Position numbers and translations under genes: made by a program. Positions 1 through 10,118 of a stretch of DNA of 64,000 nucleotides are shown here, one piece after another (the first letter of the stretch is position 1; the number at the start of each line of letters is the position of its first letter). Under the pieces are notes generated by a model. That model worked only from the letters and a program-made list of their open reading frames with translations. It searched no databases and had not been told where the DNA came from. This DNA comes from Paenalcaligenes niemegkensis (GTDB lineage: Bacteria; Pseudomonadota; Gammaproteobacteria; Burkholderiales; Burkholderiaceae_B): positions 62,001 through 126,000 of the forward strand of contig NZ_JAKGCT010000004.1 of NCBI RefSeq assembly GCF_022230885.1, in the 5' to 3' direction.

Positions 1-454
1 GCTCGGTCGTGGTGAAATCACGGCCTTCAACGCGGGTGTTGTAGCGACCGTGACCGCCAAACAAACTGTCGATAATGAGAAAAACCAGATTAGGGTCGAA
101 AGTAAAAAGTGCAATCCCCCGCAGTGGTTTCAAGCTGACCATGTTCAGGTTGCTGGGAACCGGCAGGTTACGCTCGAAATCGCTGTACTTCTGAACCTTA
201 ATCGTACCTACCGTAATGTCGGCGTTACGGCGCATGAAGCTCAGCATGGTGGCACGCAGGCGGCGCGCAAAGCGCTCGTTGATGAGCTCAAGCGTTTGCA
301 TCCTGTGACGAACCACCCGTTCGGGTGAGGCGAGGTCATACGGCCGCACCCCTGAACTAAGGGCCTCTTTGACTTCGGGTTCCACACCTTCGCCAGTGAC
401 CCCTGCTATCAGGGCATCGACTTCGTCTTGAGATAAAAAACTTTGATACGACAT
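1..454 (-). CDS. fliM: Flagellar motor switch protein FliM (N-terminal part, cut by window edge)
   Basis: FliM forms part of the cytoplasmic C-ring and binds phosphorylated CheY to switch rotation. About 151 N-terminal codons are present and the rest lies off the left edge. Residues 8-17 read SQDEVDALIA, the conserved CheY-P-binding segment. An LFGGHGR motif, the GGxGR signature of the middle domain, lies near residue 135. The start ATG at 454 directly follows the fliL stop codon, which implies coupled translation. It is the most downstream gene of this minus-strand flagellar run that is visible. Confidence 0.95.
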   Translation of the reverse strand, partial: MSYQSFLSQDEVDALIAGVTGEGVEPEVKEALSSGVRPYDLASPERVVRHRMQTLELINERFARRLRATMLSFMRRNADITVGTIKVQKYSDFERNLPVPSNLNMVSLKPLRGIALFTFDPNLVFLIIDSLFGGHGRYNTRVEGRDFTTTE

Positions 455-1032
455 TTACTGGATCACGAAAGCGGTGAATAAAACGTCGGAAATACGTGGC
501 GTAGCGGGGCTCGGATCGTAAGAGCTACGCAGGCTGTCAGTCAGTGCAATAACGAGTTCTTCACGGCCCTCAGCGCTTTGTATGCGGGATGGGTCCTGGG
601 CAGCTAAAACCTTAAGGACACGATCGCGGACCATTGGCATAAATTCGGTGACCAGTCGACGGGAAGCGTCATCCTCTACCCGCAGGGTAATGGCCACATG
701 CAGAACACGGGTACGCCTTCCGTCGTTAAGGGTGACGGTGAAGGGATCAAGCGAGGTGAAAATAGGCTTGATGGATAGTGGAGGCGGTGTATTGGTTTCC
801 GATGCAGGGATGTTCTCACCCGCAGCATCGGGTGTTTGAGCGTTCGCTTTTAAAAAGAGAGTCCGCCGAGGCTACTAGCGTAATACAGGGTCGCAGCTAC
901 ACTGGCCGCGATAATCAGCAGCACCATGACTATTATTTTTATGGAACGTACAAGGGTTGACCCTTTCCCATTACGTTTGGGCCTGGGTGTATCGAGTGGA
1001 GCGCGCGAGCGTGCGTTGGTTGAAGTCGCCAT
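455..1032 (-). CDS. fliL: Flagellar basal-body protein FliL, frame broken as read
   Basis: FliL is a single-span inner-membrane protein around the stator. The N-terminal 60 codons (1032 to 850) give a basic cytoplasmic tail and one membrane helix (about residues 30-49, IIVMVLLIIAASVAATLYYA), then hit a TAA. The rest, including IFTSLDPFTVTL and the C-terminal DVLFTAFVIQ, is in the -1 frame and reaches the stop at 455. The switch falls in T5A4 (plus-strand 848-856). One extra T restores a 192-residue protein, normal for FliL. The small intact downstream ORF alone lacks the membrane anchor. Sequencing error is likeliest; phase variation or recoding is possible. Confidence 0.88.
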
Positions 1033-1201
1033 ATCATTCAGTAAAGCAGCAGGCTAATGGCCTGGCCGCAAAATAAGCCCTTTAAGAATTATGCCCTGGG
1101 ATGTGCTGGGGAGTGCGTTTGAACAAGGCCACGATTGCAGCCTTAATCCGTGAATTGCACTGCAACTCAGCGTTTCTGCACGGCACTCCGTTAACAATGG
1201 A

Positions 1202-2511
1202 TTAGGCAAAGGTGTCCACCAGTGCGTTGGGGTTCAAGACACGCGATGCCGGCTTGCTGTCGTTGCTGGAGGAAGCAAGTGCAGGGTTCTCAAGCAAGCT
1301 GCCAAAACTGCTGCGACCTTGCTGAGCTGATTCGCCCTGTGAGTCTTGGGCAAACTGCTGGGCCATGCCCTGGTCACCGACATCGGCTTGCCCCAGCGAT
1401 AAGCCCGCCTGCGCAAAAGCCTGTTGCAATTGAGGAAGCGCTTGCTCGATGGCGCTGCGTACGTTGGCATGAGCAGAAACAATATAGGCATGAGCCACGT
1501 TATCGCTAAGGCTGAGGCTAATTCGTATGGGCCCCAGTTCGGGTGGATCAAGCCTGAGTTCGGCATGGTGCACGCCATTGTGCGCACCTTGCGTGATGTT
1601 AAGCACTTGCTTGCCGAACTCGTGTCCCCATTGCTGACTGTGTAACGGTACATTCACACCGGCATTTAGACTAAGGGGGACCGTGTTTGTATTTGTGCCG
1701 TGTGCCGGCCCCGGTGCCGGGTTCAGGGCTGCGACGTCAAGAGGCGCGATGTCCGGGCCAGCCGGTGCAGAGCTTATTAGCTGTCCCATGGCGAATGGCA
1801 GGTCACCGTGATCGCTGGCCGATGGGGCAGAAGTGCCGCTATGCAACGCTTCCGCTTTCGAGCTCAGCTGGCTCTGAGTACTGAGGCTGGCAATTTTGCC
1901 ATTAATGCGTGTTGCTGATTTTCCATCCGCTGTCTGGGTAGCAGTATTCCGACCTTCAGACAAGTTAATCGGACGTTGATCGCTGACTAAAAAAGTCGAA
2001 AGAGTTGTTGGGATGCCTAAGCGTGCTGCCTTGGAGTCGGCGGTTTTTATCGCATCTGCACCAGCAGCCAGGCCGCTCAGCTTGTAATTTGTTTTATCTG
2101 TGTGGTTGGAACTGAGCGCGTTTTGAATGAACTGCGTTGCCTTTTCCCCAGCCGTCTCAAGATCAGCTTTGCTGCTGTGACGTCCGCTTTGGCTTAAAGC
2201 ATGACGTATGCCTGCTGATTCGTTGGCGATAAACAGTGCTGCCTGGATAAGGGCATCGTTTTCTTCATCCGATGACTCGCTGGCCTCTTCTTGCTTTGAG
2301 GCGACTGTTTTTTTGAAACTTTATTGCCTGGGTTTTGACTGTGTTCCCGAGCAGAGTCAAGGGCGGAAGAGCGCGCATCAGCTTGTTGCGCTAGAGCTTG
2401 AGAAAATGCTGTCTCGCCGGTACCGGAGTGTGCGTCAGAACCCTGCGACGCAGAGTTTGCCGGGGCAGTATTAGCTGCCGTTGAAACCGCAGCGAGAGCA
2501 GTGGCATTCAT
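1202..2511 (-). CDS. fliK: Flagellar hook-length control protein FliK, frame broken as read
   Basis: FliK is the secreted ruler that stops hook growth and switches export specificity. The C-terminal half (1963-1202) holds the Flg_hook domain, with LRLDPPELGPIRISL and a Gln/Ala-rich tail. The N-terminal part (from 2511) is the low-complexity Ala/Ser/Gln-rich region usual for this family. The two lie in different frames, joined at a run of seven T on the plus strand (2308-2314). An eighth base gives one 436-residue protein, a normal FliK length. It follows fliJ by 14 nt. A second FliK-domain gene lies at 8817-10118, so this one, next to fliJ/fliL, is taken as FliK proper. Confidence 0.85.
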
Positions 2512-2525
2512 GTGTAATCCCTATA

Positions 2526-2975
2526 TCAGTAAGAATGCTGGGCGCGTTGAAATAAAGAGGCAGACATTTCGTCGTTCAAACGCTGTTCTCGCCGTGAATT
2601 GGCTAAGCTCAATTCGGCACGGCGACGTTCTTGCAGCGTTTCGTAAGCGTTGAGCCGCTGCTTTTCCTCGATCCAGATAGCCTGTTGTTGAGCGATTTTC
2701 TGGTTGAGAATGTCCACCAGCTTATTTTGCTGCTGAATGGCCTCGTCCAAAGTGCCAATGAAACGGCGGAAGTTCATGTAGTTCGACATAGTTACTCCGC
2801 TTTGGCCTGCTTCCAGCAGGCGCTGGGCATAATCCAGGCGATATTGATTGAGAGCCTCCAACTGCAGGCCCGCCTGTTCACGTTCGGTGACCAGCTTGCC
2901 GAGCTTTTGCGCGACCTCGTTGGTCTGGTGAGTCGAAAGCTCAATAAGCAGATCAAAAGCATTGGAATGTTTCAT
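2526..2975 (-). CDS. fliJ: Flagellar export chaperone FliJ
   Basis: FliJ is the coiled-coil stalk of the flagellar export ATPase and recycles chaperones. The 149 residues are almost entirely helical, charged and Gln-rich, with long heptad-like stretches (residues 20-140) and no membrane segment, as expected for the family (about 147 residues). The motif [16 protein letters not shown] in the middle is typical of beta-proteobacterial FliJ. The start overlaps the fliI stop by 4 nt (ATGA), indicating translational coupling in the fliHIJ export set. Confidence 0.9.
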   Translation of the reverse strand: MKHSNAFDLLIELSTHQTNEVAQKLGKLVTEREQAGLQLEALNQYRLDYAQRLLEAGQSGVTMSNYMNFRRFIGTLDEAIQQQNKLVDILNQKIAQQQAIWIEEKQRLNAYETLQERRRAELSLANSRREQRLNDEMSASLFQRAQHSY

Positions 2976-4417
2976 GGCAGATCCTGTCGGTGGTTAAGTA
3001 CTGCATGAAGTTCAGTTACCGCTTGTTCGTAGTTAACGCGAGCGCCCACGTCCTGGCGTAAATAGGTTTCCAGCCAGGGGAAGCGTTCAATTGCTTCGTC
3101 AATGCCGGGATCGTTGCCTTTGCTGTAAGCACCTACGGCAATCAGGTCACGATTGCGCTGATAGCGTGACATCAGGCTCTTGAAGCGGTGCACCGATTTA
3201 AATTGCTCGTTGGGTACGATGGACGACATGACGCGTGATATCGAGGCTTCAATATCAATGGCCGGGTAATGGCCCGTCTCGGCCAGGCTGCGCGATAGCA
3301 CAATATGGCCGTCGAGAATGGCACGAGCCGAGTCTGCGATGGGGTCTTGCTGGTCGTCACCCTCGGTTAAGACCGTATAAAAGGCCGTGATTGAGCCGCC
3401 ACTGTTATCGGCAGTTACCGCACCATTGCCAGCACGTTCAACCAGGGCCGGTAACTTATTAAAGACTGAGGGTGGATAGCCTTTGGTGGCGGGCGGTTCG
3501 CCCACGGCCAGTGCAATCTCGCGCTGCGCCATGGCATAGCGCGTCAGGGAATCCATGATCAGCAGTACGTGCAAGCCCTGATCACGAAAGAACTCGGCTA
3601 GTCGAGTAGCGTACACAGCACCTTGCAGGCGCAGCAGAGGCGATACGTCGGCGGGTGCTGCCACCACTACCGAGCGAGCCAGACCCTCACTTCCCAGGTT
3701 GTGTTCGATGAACTCCTTGACTTCACGTCCGCGTTCGCCAATCAAGCCAACAACGATTACGTCGGCTTGCGTATATCGGGCCATCATTCCCAGCAATACA
3801 CTTTTCCCTACCCCTGAGCCTGCGAACAGACCCATGCGCTGGCCGCGGCCTACTGTGAGCAGACCGTTGATGGCGCGTACGCCTACGTCTAGAGCGGTAT
3901 CAATGGGGGCACGAGAAAGTGGATTGATCAGTGCCGTATTCAGGCTGGCTGTGTGTGCCTGGGGCAGTTCGCCCAAGCCGTCTAAGGGCTTGCCTGCGGC
4001 GTCGACCACACGGCCCAGCAAGTGCAGACCTACCGGTAAATGGTGAGAGAGATTTGGCGGAGGAGGGGAGACGACCTTGGCCTGTGCGTCCAGCGCAACC
4101 GGCCCGTCATAACCGGATTCAACCGGCAATACCCTGGCTCCGGGTCCTAGCCCTGAGGTATCGCTTTGAGGCATTAAAAAGAGCCTGGAGCCTTCGAAAC
4201 CTACGACTTCAGCGTCGGCCCATCTATTTTGTGAGGCGGAAACCTCAATACGACATGCAGCCCCCACAGGAAGCCGTAGTCCGGTGGCTTCCAGAACAAG
4301 CCCGGTCGCACGTGTGATACGGCCGCTATAGAGCAGTGGCTCGCTGGCTATGACGCGCAGACCGGCGCTGTCGAGCTGTGCAGACCATTGCTGTGCCAGA
4401 GTCGCGCTTGTACTCAT
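2972..4417 (-). CDS. fliI: Flagellum-specific ATP synthase FliI
   Basis: FliI is the hexameric ATPase at the base of the flagellar type III export gate. The protein has 481 residues from the ATG at 4417, whose ATGA overlaps the fliH stop. A longer in-frame extension to 4504 lies wholly inside fliH and is rejected. Walker A AGSGVGKS lies near residues 199-206, Walker B VLLIMDS near 284-290, and the catalytic GERGREV motif between them. The layout matches F1-beta-like export ATPases. FliH upstream and FliJ downstream are its known partners. Confidence 0.96.
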   Translation of the reverse strand: MSTSATLAQQWSAQLDSAGLRVIASEPLLYSGRITRATGLVLEATGLRLPVGAACRIEVSASQNRWADAEVVGFEGSRLFLMPQSDTSGLGPGARVLPVESGYDGPVALDAQAKVVSPPPPNLSHHLPVGLHLLGRVVDAAGKPLDGLGELPQAHTASLNTALINPLSRAPIDTALDVGVRAINGLLTVGRGQRMGLFAGSGVGKSVLLGMMARYTQADVIVVGLIGERGREVKEFIEHNLGSEGLARSVVVAAPADVSPLLRLQGAVYATRLAEFFRDQGLHVLLIMDSLTRYAMAQREIALAVGEPPATKGYPPSVFNKLPALVERAGNGAVTADNSGGSITAFYTVLTEGDDQQDPIADSARAILDGHIVLSRSLAETGHYPAIDIEASISRVMSSIVPNEQFKSVHRFKSLMSRYQRNRDLIAVGAYSKGNDPGIDEAIERFPWLETYLRQDVGARVNYEQAVTELHAVLNHRQDLP

Positions 4418-5205
4418 GAGCCGGACTCCGCCTGCGGCCCTGCAAGGTGACCGGGCGTTGGCAGTTGGCCCTTCAGGTTGAGGGTTGTGACGGCGCGTCG
4501 CCACCGAGTCTCAAGCGTGGCATCAATATCGCCCAGGGCGGTACGGGCACGGCAGCCGCCAGCAGTAATGGAGACGTCTTCAATAATGCGCCAGGCCTGT
4601 GTGTTTTCGTTGTCGCGCAAGTAACCGGAGACCAGTTCACAATCGCCGGGATTGAGAAATAGCGTTAAGGGGTTTTTTCCATCAGGGTCCAGGTGCAAAA
4701 GCTGTTTAACGACATCAAGAAGGCGAGCGGGGTCGTCTTCCAGCGTACTTTGCAGGACATGGCCTGCGATCTTGACGGCCAAAGCTAATACAGCCTGGCC
4801 CATGTCATCGTGTATGCGGCTCAAGGCAGACTGAGTTGCAGCAACCAGTTCGGCAAGGCGCTCTGCTTCCCGTCTGGCCTGAACAGAGCCTTCTTCGTAG
4901 CCTTCGCTATATCCTTTGGCATGGCCTTCGTCCAGACCTTTGTTCAGACCCTCGGCATGGCCTTCAGTCAGCCCCGTCTGGTGCCCCTGCTGATGTCCTT
5001 GTGCATAGCCGTCAGCATGCCCGCGTTTTTCGGCCGCCTGCTTCGCGCTTTCAATTTCTGCCATCAGACTTGCGGCGTCGGGAGTCTGCTTGCCGTCGCA
5101 GGGGCTGGCGTCAGGTCGTTCTGCCTTTGGCAGTTCGAAGGCTTTCATTTCCCAGCGCTCCCATTGGGACTGCGCGTAGGGGGATGGCTCGCCGAGCTTA
5201 GACAT
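4414..5205 (-). CDS. fliH: Flagellar assembly protein FliH
   Basis: FliH is the peripheral stalk regulating FliI. The 263-residue protein carries a run of Gly-x-x-x-Gly repeats in its first half (residues about 60-105: [17 protein letters not shown] and onward), a signature of FliH helix-helix packing. The conserved FliH/YscL domain with [10 protein letters not shown] and ITAGGCRA follows. The start is placed at the ATG at 5205, giving an 8-nt overlap with the fliG stop (ATGTCTAA). An in-frame ATG at 5226 deeper inside fliG is a less likely alternative. Confidence 0.92.
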   Translation of the reverse strand: MSKLGEPSPYAQSQWERWEMKAFELPKAERPDASPCDGKQTPDAASLMAEIESAKQAAEKRGHADGYAQGHQQGHQTGLTEGHAEGLNKGLDEGHAKGYSEGYEEGSVQARREAERLAELVAATQSALSRIHDDMGQAVLALAVKIAGHVLQSTLEDDPARLLDVVKQLLHLDPDGKNPLTLFLNPGDCELVSGYLRDNENTQAWRIIEDVSITAGGCRARTALGDIDATLETRWRRAVTTLNLKGQLPTPGHLAGPQAESGS

Positions 5206-6202
5206 ATTCGTCACCGCCCAAGCCACCCAGAGTGATCTGACCTGTCTCGGCCAGTCTGCGTGCGACCTCTACAATGGCTTTTTGCTCTTCCTCTACCTTG
5301 GACATGCGTACCGGCCCCTGGGCCTCAATGTCTTCGCGCAACATGTCTGCAGCACGATTGGACATGTTCCTGAAGAACTTTTCACGTAGCTCTTCTTCAG
5401 CGCCCTTGAGGGCAATGGTAAGAGAGACTGTGTCGATTTCTTTAAGCACCAGTTGAATGGCTGAATCTTCGATGTCAGCCATATTGTCGAAGACGAACAT
5501 CTCTTCGACGATGCGCGAGGTGAGATCACCGTCCATGCTGCGCAAGCTACCGATAATGGCTTCTTCGTCATTGGCGCTGAGATAGTTAAGAATCTCGGCT
5601 GCGGTACGGGTACCACCCATTTTGCTGCGCTTGGCGCCTTGGCCTGACAGCATGCCATTAAGCACCTCAGTTAGATCGTGCAGGGCGGTAGGCTGTACTC
5701 CGCCAAAAGTTGCCACCCGCAACACCACATCATCACGCAGTCGTTCGGGGAGCTGGGTGAGGATATCAGCGGCACGGTCGCGCTCCAGGTGAACCAGGAT
5801 GGTGGCGATGATTTGGGGATGCTCATCGCTGATAAGTTCTGCCACGCTGTGTGCATCAAGCCAATTCAGCGCATCAATACCGCTGCTGGTGCCGTCGCCG
5901 GCATCAAGAATGTCCTCGATCAGGCCAGCGGCGCGATCTGAGCCCAGGGCTTTATTCAGCACGGAGCGAATGTACGCATTGGAGTCGAGGGTGACCGCCA
6001 TGAACTGGTCAGCTTCCTGACGAAACTCTTCAAGCACATTATCCATGTCAGCGCGGGTTAACTGCTTGAGATCTGCCATGGCCATGCCCAGCTCCTGAAC
6101 TTCTTTAGGGTTCAGGTGCTTGAATACTTCGGCGGCGGCATCTTCGCCTATGGCCATCATTAAAATGGCGCTTTCTTCGATTTTGCTATCAGCGCTTGTC
6201 AT
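5198..6202 (-). CDS. fliG: Flagellar motor switch protein FliG
   Basis: FliG is the C-ring protein that contacts the stator and generates torque. The 334 residues match the usual length. The middle domain holds EHPQIIATILVHLERD. The C-terminal torque domain holds RIVEEMFVFDNM and the charged helix ALKGAEEELREKFFRNMS. The gene overlaps fliF by 14 nt upstream and fliH by 8 nt downstream, forming a tightly coupled fliF-G-H-I-J run. Confidence 0.96.
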   Translation of the reverse strand: MTSADSKIEESAILMMAIGEDAAAEVFKHLNPKEVQELGMAMADLKQLTRADMDNVLEEFRQEADQFMAVTLDSNAYIRSVLNKALGSDRAAGLIEDILDAGDGTSSGIDALNWLDAHSVAELISDEHPQIIATILVHLERDRAADILTQLPERLRDDVVLRVATFGGVQPTALHDLTEVLNGMLSGQGAKRSKMGGTRTAAEILNYLSANDEEAIIGSLRSMDGDLTSRIVEEMFVFDNMADIEDSAIQLVLKEIDTVSLTIALKGAEEELREKFFRNMSNRAADMLREDIEAQGPVRMSKVEEEQKAIVEVARRLAETGQITLGGLGGDEYV

Positions 6203-7886
6203 CTTTGCTTTCTTTGCTCATCCAGCTACGAAGCACCATGGCGACTGCACGTGGGTCTTTTTCAGCCATAGTGCGTGCGGTGTTGAGGTTGTCTTCGTAG
6301 CGATTAATGTCGTTGGCCTGCTTTTGCGCCTGCTGTTGACGTTCGCGATCCAGGTCAAGCTCTTCGCGGCGGGCTTCTGCTTCGCTGGAAGCCTGGATCA
6401 GCCCCTGAATGATTGGGTTGATCACAATGCGCCAAAACAGGAAGAAGAGAAGGGCGATGAGCAGGTACTTAATCAAGGTCATGCCTAGCTCGATATAGTC
6501 ATTGTTTTTCCAGAAGGGCACGGAATAGTCCGGAGCGTCACTGAATTTGCTGTTGACGACGCTTAAAGTGTCTCCGCGCTCGTCGGAGTAGCCCACTGCT
6601 TGCCGCACGAGATCGCGTATGCTTTCAAGCTCGTTTGCGTCAAGAGCGACGAAATCGTTCTCGTCCTTGCGGTAATTGAGCACCACGGCTACTGACAGAC
6701 GCTTGAGTTCGCCCATAGGCCCTTTCACGTGGCTGATTGTGCGGTCGACTTCGTAATTGGTGGTGGCATCGCTGCGAGCGCTACCACTGGCCGAGACAGA
6801 GTTAGCCTGGTTACTGAGCTGATTGATCAGGTTTTGCTGATTCGGTGCGTCGGCATCGTCAGGGCTGGCATTGCCGCCTTCATTTTGAGCTTGGGCGCCG
6901 GCATTGGGGTTCACAATGGGTGCTGCTGCATTGCCTGGCGGCTGATTTGTCAGGGCGCCCGGCACCCCTTCGGCCGGGTTGACGTTGTTGTTGATGGAGG
7001 TACTGGTTTGTTCGCTACGTATGGCCGCTTCGCCAGGACGCTGGTTGGGCTTGTAGATTTCCGAGGTTTGTTCGCGTCTGGAGAAGTCGACATCGGCGCT
7101 GACCTGGGCTCGTACGTTGCCTGGGCCAAGGATGGGGTTCAGCAAGGTGAGGATGCGTTGAACAGAGCGGTGTTCAATATCATTGACGAAGCTGCGCTGC
7201 AACGAGTCGGATCCGCTTTCACCGCTGGGCATGGTGAGCAGTCTGCCATCCTGGTCGACAACCGATACATTTTGGGCATTCAGGTTGGGAACGCTGGATG
7301 AGACGAGCCAGCTGATCGCCGATACCTGGCTTTCAGAAAGGTTGCGGCCCGCATGCAGGCTGACGAGCACGGATGCTGTGGGTTCCTGGCGATCGCGCAC
7401 GAACAGGCTTTCGCGTGGCAGGGCGAGGTGGACGCGGGCTTCCTGCACCGCATGGACGGCACGGATTGAATTGGCAAGTTCGCCTTCAAGAGCACGCTGG
7501 TAGGTAATCTGCTCGGTAAACTGGCTGGCCCCGAAACGAGCTTGATCAATGAGTTCGAAGCCTACGTTGCCGCCGCGGGGTAAGCCCTGCGCGGCCAGTT
7601 GCATACGTATTTCGTGCACAGACTCCTTGGGCACCAGGATGGCGCTGCCGTTTTCAGAGAACTGGTAGGCAATGTTTTGTTGAGTCAGCGAGCTGACGAT
7701 TGCGCCGCCGTCGCGATCGTCCAGGTTAGAGAACAGTACGCTGTAAGCCGGTGCCTTTGACCACATGGCAGCCATTACGATCAGCGCAACCAAAGCTGCG
7801 GCCAGCCCCAGCTGCACCGGACGAGGCAAGGACTGGATTTTTGTAAAGCCCGGAACCCGGGAGAATATTTGGGTAGCCTGGTTCAC
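6189..7886 (-). CDS. fliF: Flagellar MS-ring protein FliF
   Basis: FliF builds the membrane MS-ring on which the motor and export gate assemble. The 565-residue protein has two membrane helices as expected, one near residues 27-45 (LGLAAALVALIVMAAMW) and one near 470-490 (LIKYLLIALLFFLFW). Between them lie ring-building motifs, including FELIDQARFGASQFTEQ and ARVHLALPRESLFVRD. The long Asn/Ala/Gln-rich stretch before the second helix is normal. The C-terminal tail that binds FliG is present. It is separated from fliE by 150 nt. Confidence 0.96.
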   Translation of the reverse strand: MNQATQIFSRVPGFTKIQSLPRPVQLGLAAALVALIVMAAMWSKAPAYSVLFSNLDDRDGGAIVSSLTQQNIAYQFSENGSAILVPKESVHEIRMQLAAQGLPRGGNVGFELIDQARFGASQFTEQITYQRALEGELANSIRAVHAVQEARVHLALPRESLFVRDRQEPTASVLVSLHAGRNLSESQVSAISWLVSSSVPNLNAQNVSVVDQDGRLLTMPSGESGSDSLQRSFVNDIEHRSVQRILTLLNPILGPGNVRAQVSADVDFSRREQTSEIYKPNQRPGEAAIRSEQTSTSINNNVNPAEGVPGALTNQPPGNAAAPIVNPNAGAQAQNEGGNASPDDADAPNQQNLINQLSNQANSVSASGSARSDATTNYEVDRTISHVKGPMGELKRLSVAVVLNYRKDENDFVALDANELESIRDLVRQAVGYSDERGDTLSVVNSKFSDAPDYSVPFWKNNDYIELGMTLIKYLLIALLFFLFWRIVINPIIQGLIQASSEAEARREELDLDRERQQQAQKQANDINRYEDNLNTARTMAEKDPRAVAMVLRSWMSKESKDDKR

Positions 7887-8036
7887 GGCTTATCTCGTAG
7901 CAACTGATGGAGTGGTGGAACCAGCAAAGCGAGGCTCTGTAAAATAGGATCTTGCATGCAGAACACAGTTAATGGGTTGGCAAAACGGAAGTCATCACGA
8001 TGGATAGCTGATAGCCCATTGCGGAGCATGGTCTGC

Positions 8037-8369
8037 TTAGACCGGCATGCTGGCAATTTCCTGGTAGGCCGCAACCAGACGGTTACGTACCTGCACCGAG
8101 GCCTGAAAAGCGATATTGGCTTTTTGCAAATCAATCATGACGTCGTTCAGCGCGATATCAGGCGCACCGGCCTCGAATGCCTGTGCTTGCTGATAAGCGT
8201 GGTTTTGCGTGGCGGAAAGGCGCTGCAGTGACCGGGAGAGTTCGGCAGCGAAGCCGCCGCTATCTTCGGCAGCAGAGGAGCTGCGTTGAGGCTGGCCCGT
8301 AGCGCTGGCGCTGATGGCGCGCATTTGTCCTAGAACGGACTCTAAACTGGAAAGCGGTGATGTTGACAT
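8037..8369 (-). CDS. fliE: Flagellar hook-basal body complex protein FliE
   Basis: FliE is the rod/MS-ring adaptor, the first exported component. It has 110 residues with the family signature near the C-terminus (DIALNDVMIDLQKANIAFQ, then VRNRLVAAYQEIASMPV). The variable Ser-rich N-terminus is typical. It starts the fliEFGHIJ(K) block; 125 nt of non-coding sequence upstream (8370-8494) should hold its promoter, but I found no convincing sigma-54 or sigma-28 site there. Confidence 0.95.
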   Translation of the reverse strand: MSTSPLSSLESVLGQMRAISASATGQPQRSSSAAEDSGGFAAELSRSLQRLSATQNHAYQQAQAFEAGAPDIALNDVMIDLQKANIAFQASVQVRNRLVAAYQEIASMPV

Positions 8370-8494
8370 TGATTCTTAGCCCAAAACAAGACGTCTCGCC
8401 AGCACATAGCAGGCCGATTACATGAGCTAATGTACCCGCACCTAAGCAAATGTAAGGCGTGCATCTACCGCCAAAAAACTGGGCTTTTCAGTGG

Positions 8495-8824
8495 TTACTG
8501 TTCTTCTGGCTTAGGGGTCACGTCTTCAAATGGGCTTGAACTCTGGGTTTCGCCCTCAATGGCATAAACCCAGGCGAGCAGTTCGGCTACTACCAAATAG
8601 AGTTCGGGAGGGATGTGCCGATCGAGGTCGACCTGCATGAGCAAGCTGACGAGCTCGCGTGATTCGTGCACATGCAGGTTGTTTTCCCGGGCCGTCCGAA
8701 TAATGGTATCGGCCACGTTCCCGTACCCCTTGGCCACCACCTTGGGAGCCGCGTCAGAAGCTTCGTAGCGGATGGCCACTGCGCTGTTGCGGCGAGGGGG
8801 CCGGAAGATTTTTTGATCACTCAT
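8495..8824 (-). CDS. FlhB-like C-terminal-domain protein (export switch homologue)
   Basis: This 109-residue protein resembles only the cytoplasmic C-terminal domain of FlhB/YscU, without the four membrane helices. It carries the FlhB_C-like segments AVAIRYEASDAAPKVVAKG, ADTIIRTARENNLHVHES and PPELYLVVAELLAWVYAIE. The NPTH autocleavage motif of FlhB is absent, so it is not a full export switch. Such short homologues are common beside flagellar genes of Bordetella-type bacteria. It overlaps the second FliK-like gene by 8 nt, so the two probably act together in substrate switching (inference). Confidence 0.85.
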   Translation of the reverse strand: MSDQKIFRPPRRNSAVAIRYEASDAAPKVVAKGYGNVADTIIRTARENNLHVHESRELVSLLMQVDLDRHIPPELYLVVAELLAWVYAIEGETQSSSPFEDVTPKPEEQ

Positions 8825-10118
8825 TTGGTGCCGTCGTTCCGCTGTTTGTATCTGTCGCGTTTAGGGATAGCCTCTCAATTGTGAGCCCACGGGCGCGTAA
8901 GCGTTTGTCCAGATCCTGCAGGTGGGGGCGAAGAGTGACAGCGGCGTCTGAAGCTCGTATGCTCAGCGAGACCTGTTTTTGATTCAGGCTGACCTGGAAC
9001 TCGATAGAGCCCAGGCTGGGTAATTGCATTAGTAGCTTGCTGTTCCAGCGTTCACTGTTGACGGTTTGCCGGTGATTGGGTGAACCTTCGTGCTCTTGTT
9101 CACGTTCCACTCGCCATTCCAGAGGCAGGTTCGGCAAGGCTTCTCCGCGCCACACGAACTGCTGGGCAGCCAGCACTTCTAATTGCTGACGTATCAGGGC
9201 CAGATGGCCGCCGTCCTGGCCTGGCAGCAGACCCGCTGCTGGTGTAGAGCTGGGGGACGCTGGGTTGGAGCCTCGGGCAAGCTCACCTGCATCGGCAGAT
9301 GAAGAGCGGTTCGAAGAGGGCAGAGCTGAATCAGCAGAAGGTGTATTTTGTGGCTGCAGCCTGAGATCGCTCAAGTTGCCTTTGCCAAAAGCAAGCTGTG
9401 CAAGCTGTGATTCATAGAACATGCCGCTTTGCTGAAGTGTGGTGCGCAGGCCCTGTGCCAGATGCTGCACTAGCTGATCCAGTTTGAGGTGCGGCAGTAA
9501 CGAAGCGATTTGAGCGGGCGGTACGGAGCCGGGCGATCCGGCAGAACCCTGAAGCTTTGCTCCAGCTGTCGTGCCGGGTGGCGTAGCCGATTGCGAGACC
9601 ACGCCGCCTGGCAAACTGCTGGAAGCTGAACGGGCACGCGAATGCAGTGCCTGGCCACTGAGTAAGGCCTCTTGAAGCAAAGCCTGTAAGCGGGGGCTGC
9701 TAATAATTGGCTGGCGCCCCTGCAGCGGTGCCGAGCCGTCGGGGAAGCGTTCGATAATTTCAAGGATGGTGCGCGCTGCACGGCCCAGGGTGGTTGGCGC
9801 CGACTGCGTCGCGCTGCTGTTGGTATGGCGTAGAAGGGCTTCAATCGCAGCCTGGCGATTGTCAAGCTGAGTTCCGTGCCGAACCGTATCTTTGCCAGGC
9901 TGCTGGCCTTGTTGCTGTGTCTGGTCTATCAGATCTCGCGGATGTCGCGCCGTCTGATTTTGAAGGGCCTGGGTTCGTTCGGCCTGCGCACTTTGGCTTA
10001 CTGCGTCAGGGCGTGCACCGGTTACTATGTTGCTCTGCTGACCCGTGGTGTTTCCCAATGCAGCGTCGAGACGCTGTATTAAAAGAGTACCCAGGGGCGA
10101 GGAGCCACCTATGCTCAT
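8817..10118 (-). CDS. Second FliK-like hook-length-control domain protein
   Basis: The 433-residue protein is Gln/Ser/Ala-rich and probably disordered over its first 330 residues. It ends in a FliK-type C-terminal domain: LLMQLPSLGSIEFQVSLN, then SLSIRASDAAVTLRPHLQ and LDKRLRARGLTIERLSL. It overlaps fliT by 4 nt upstream and the FlhB-like gene by 8 nt downstream. Since a canonical FliK is encoded 7 kb further along, this is a paralogue. Its coupling to an FlhB-like C-domain suggests a dedicated pair (inference). Confidence 0.8.
   Translation of the reverse strand: MSIGGSSPLGTLLIQRLDAALGNTTGQQSNIVTGARPDAVSQSAQAERTQALQNQTARHPRDLIDQTQQQGQQPGKDTVRHGTQLDNRQAAIEALLRHTNSSATQSAPTTLGRAARTILEIIERFPDGSAPLQGRQPIISSPRLQALLQEALLSGQALHSRARSASSSLPGGVVSQSATPPGTTAGAKLQGSAGSPGSVPPAQIASLLPHLKLDQLVQHLAQGLRTTLQQSGMFYESQLAQLAFGKGNLSDLRLQPQNTPSADSALPSSNRSSSADAGELARGSNPASPSSTPAAGLLPGQDGGHLALIRQQLEVLAAQQFVWRGEALPNLPLEWRVEREQEHEGSPNHRQTVNSERWNSKLLMQLPSLGSIEFQVSLNQKQVSLSIRASDAAVTLRPHLQDLDKRLRARGLTIERLSLNATDTNSGTTAPNE

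Noticed and set aside
1033-1201. Possible small gene or hairpin between fliL and fliK
   Set aside because: Only weak inverted repeats and no frame with a ribosome site.
8370-8494. Sigma-54 promoter before fliE (TGGC..TGCA on the minus strand)
   Set aside because: The GG and GC elements are two bases too close for sigma-54.
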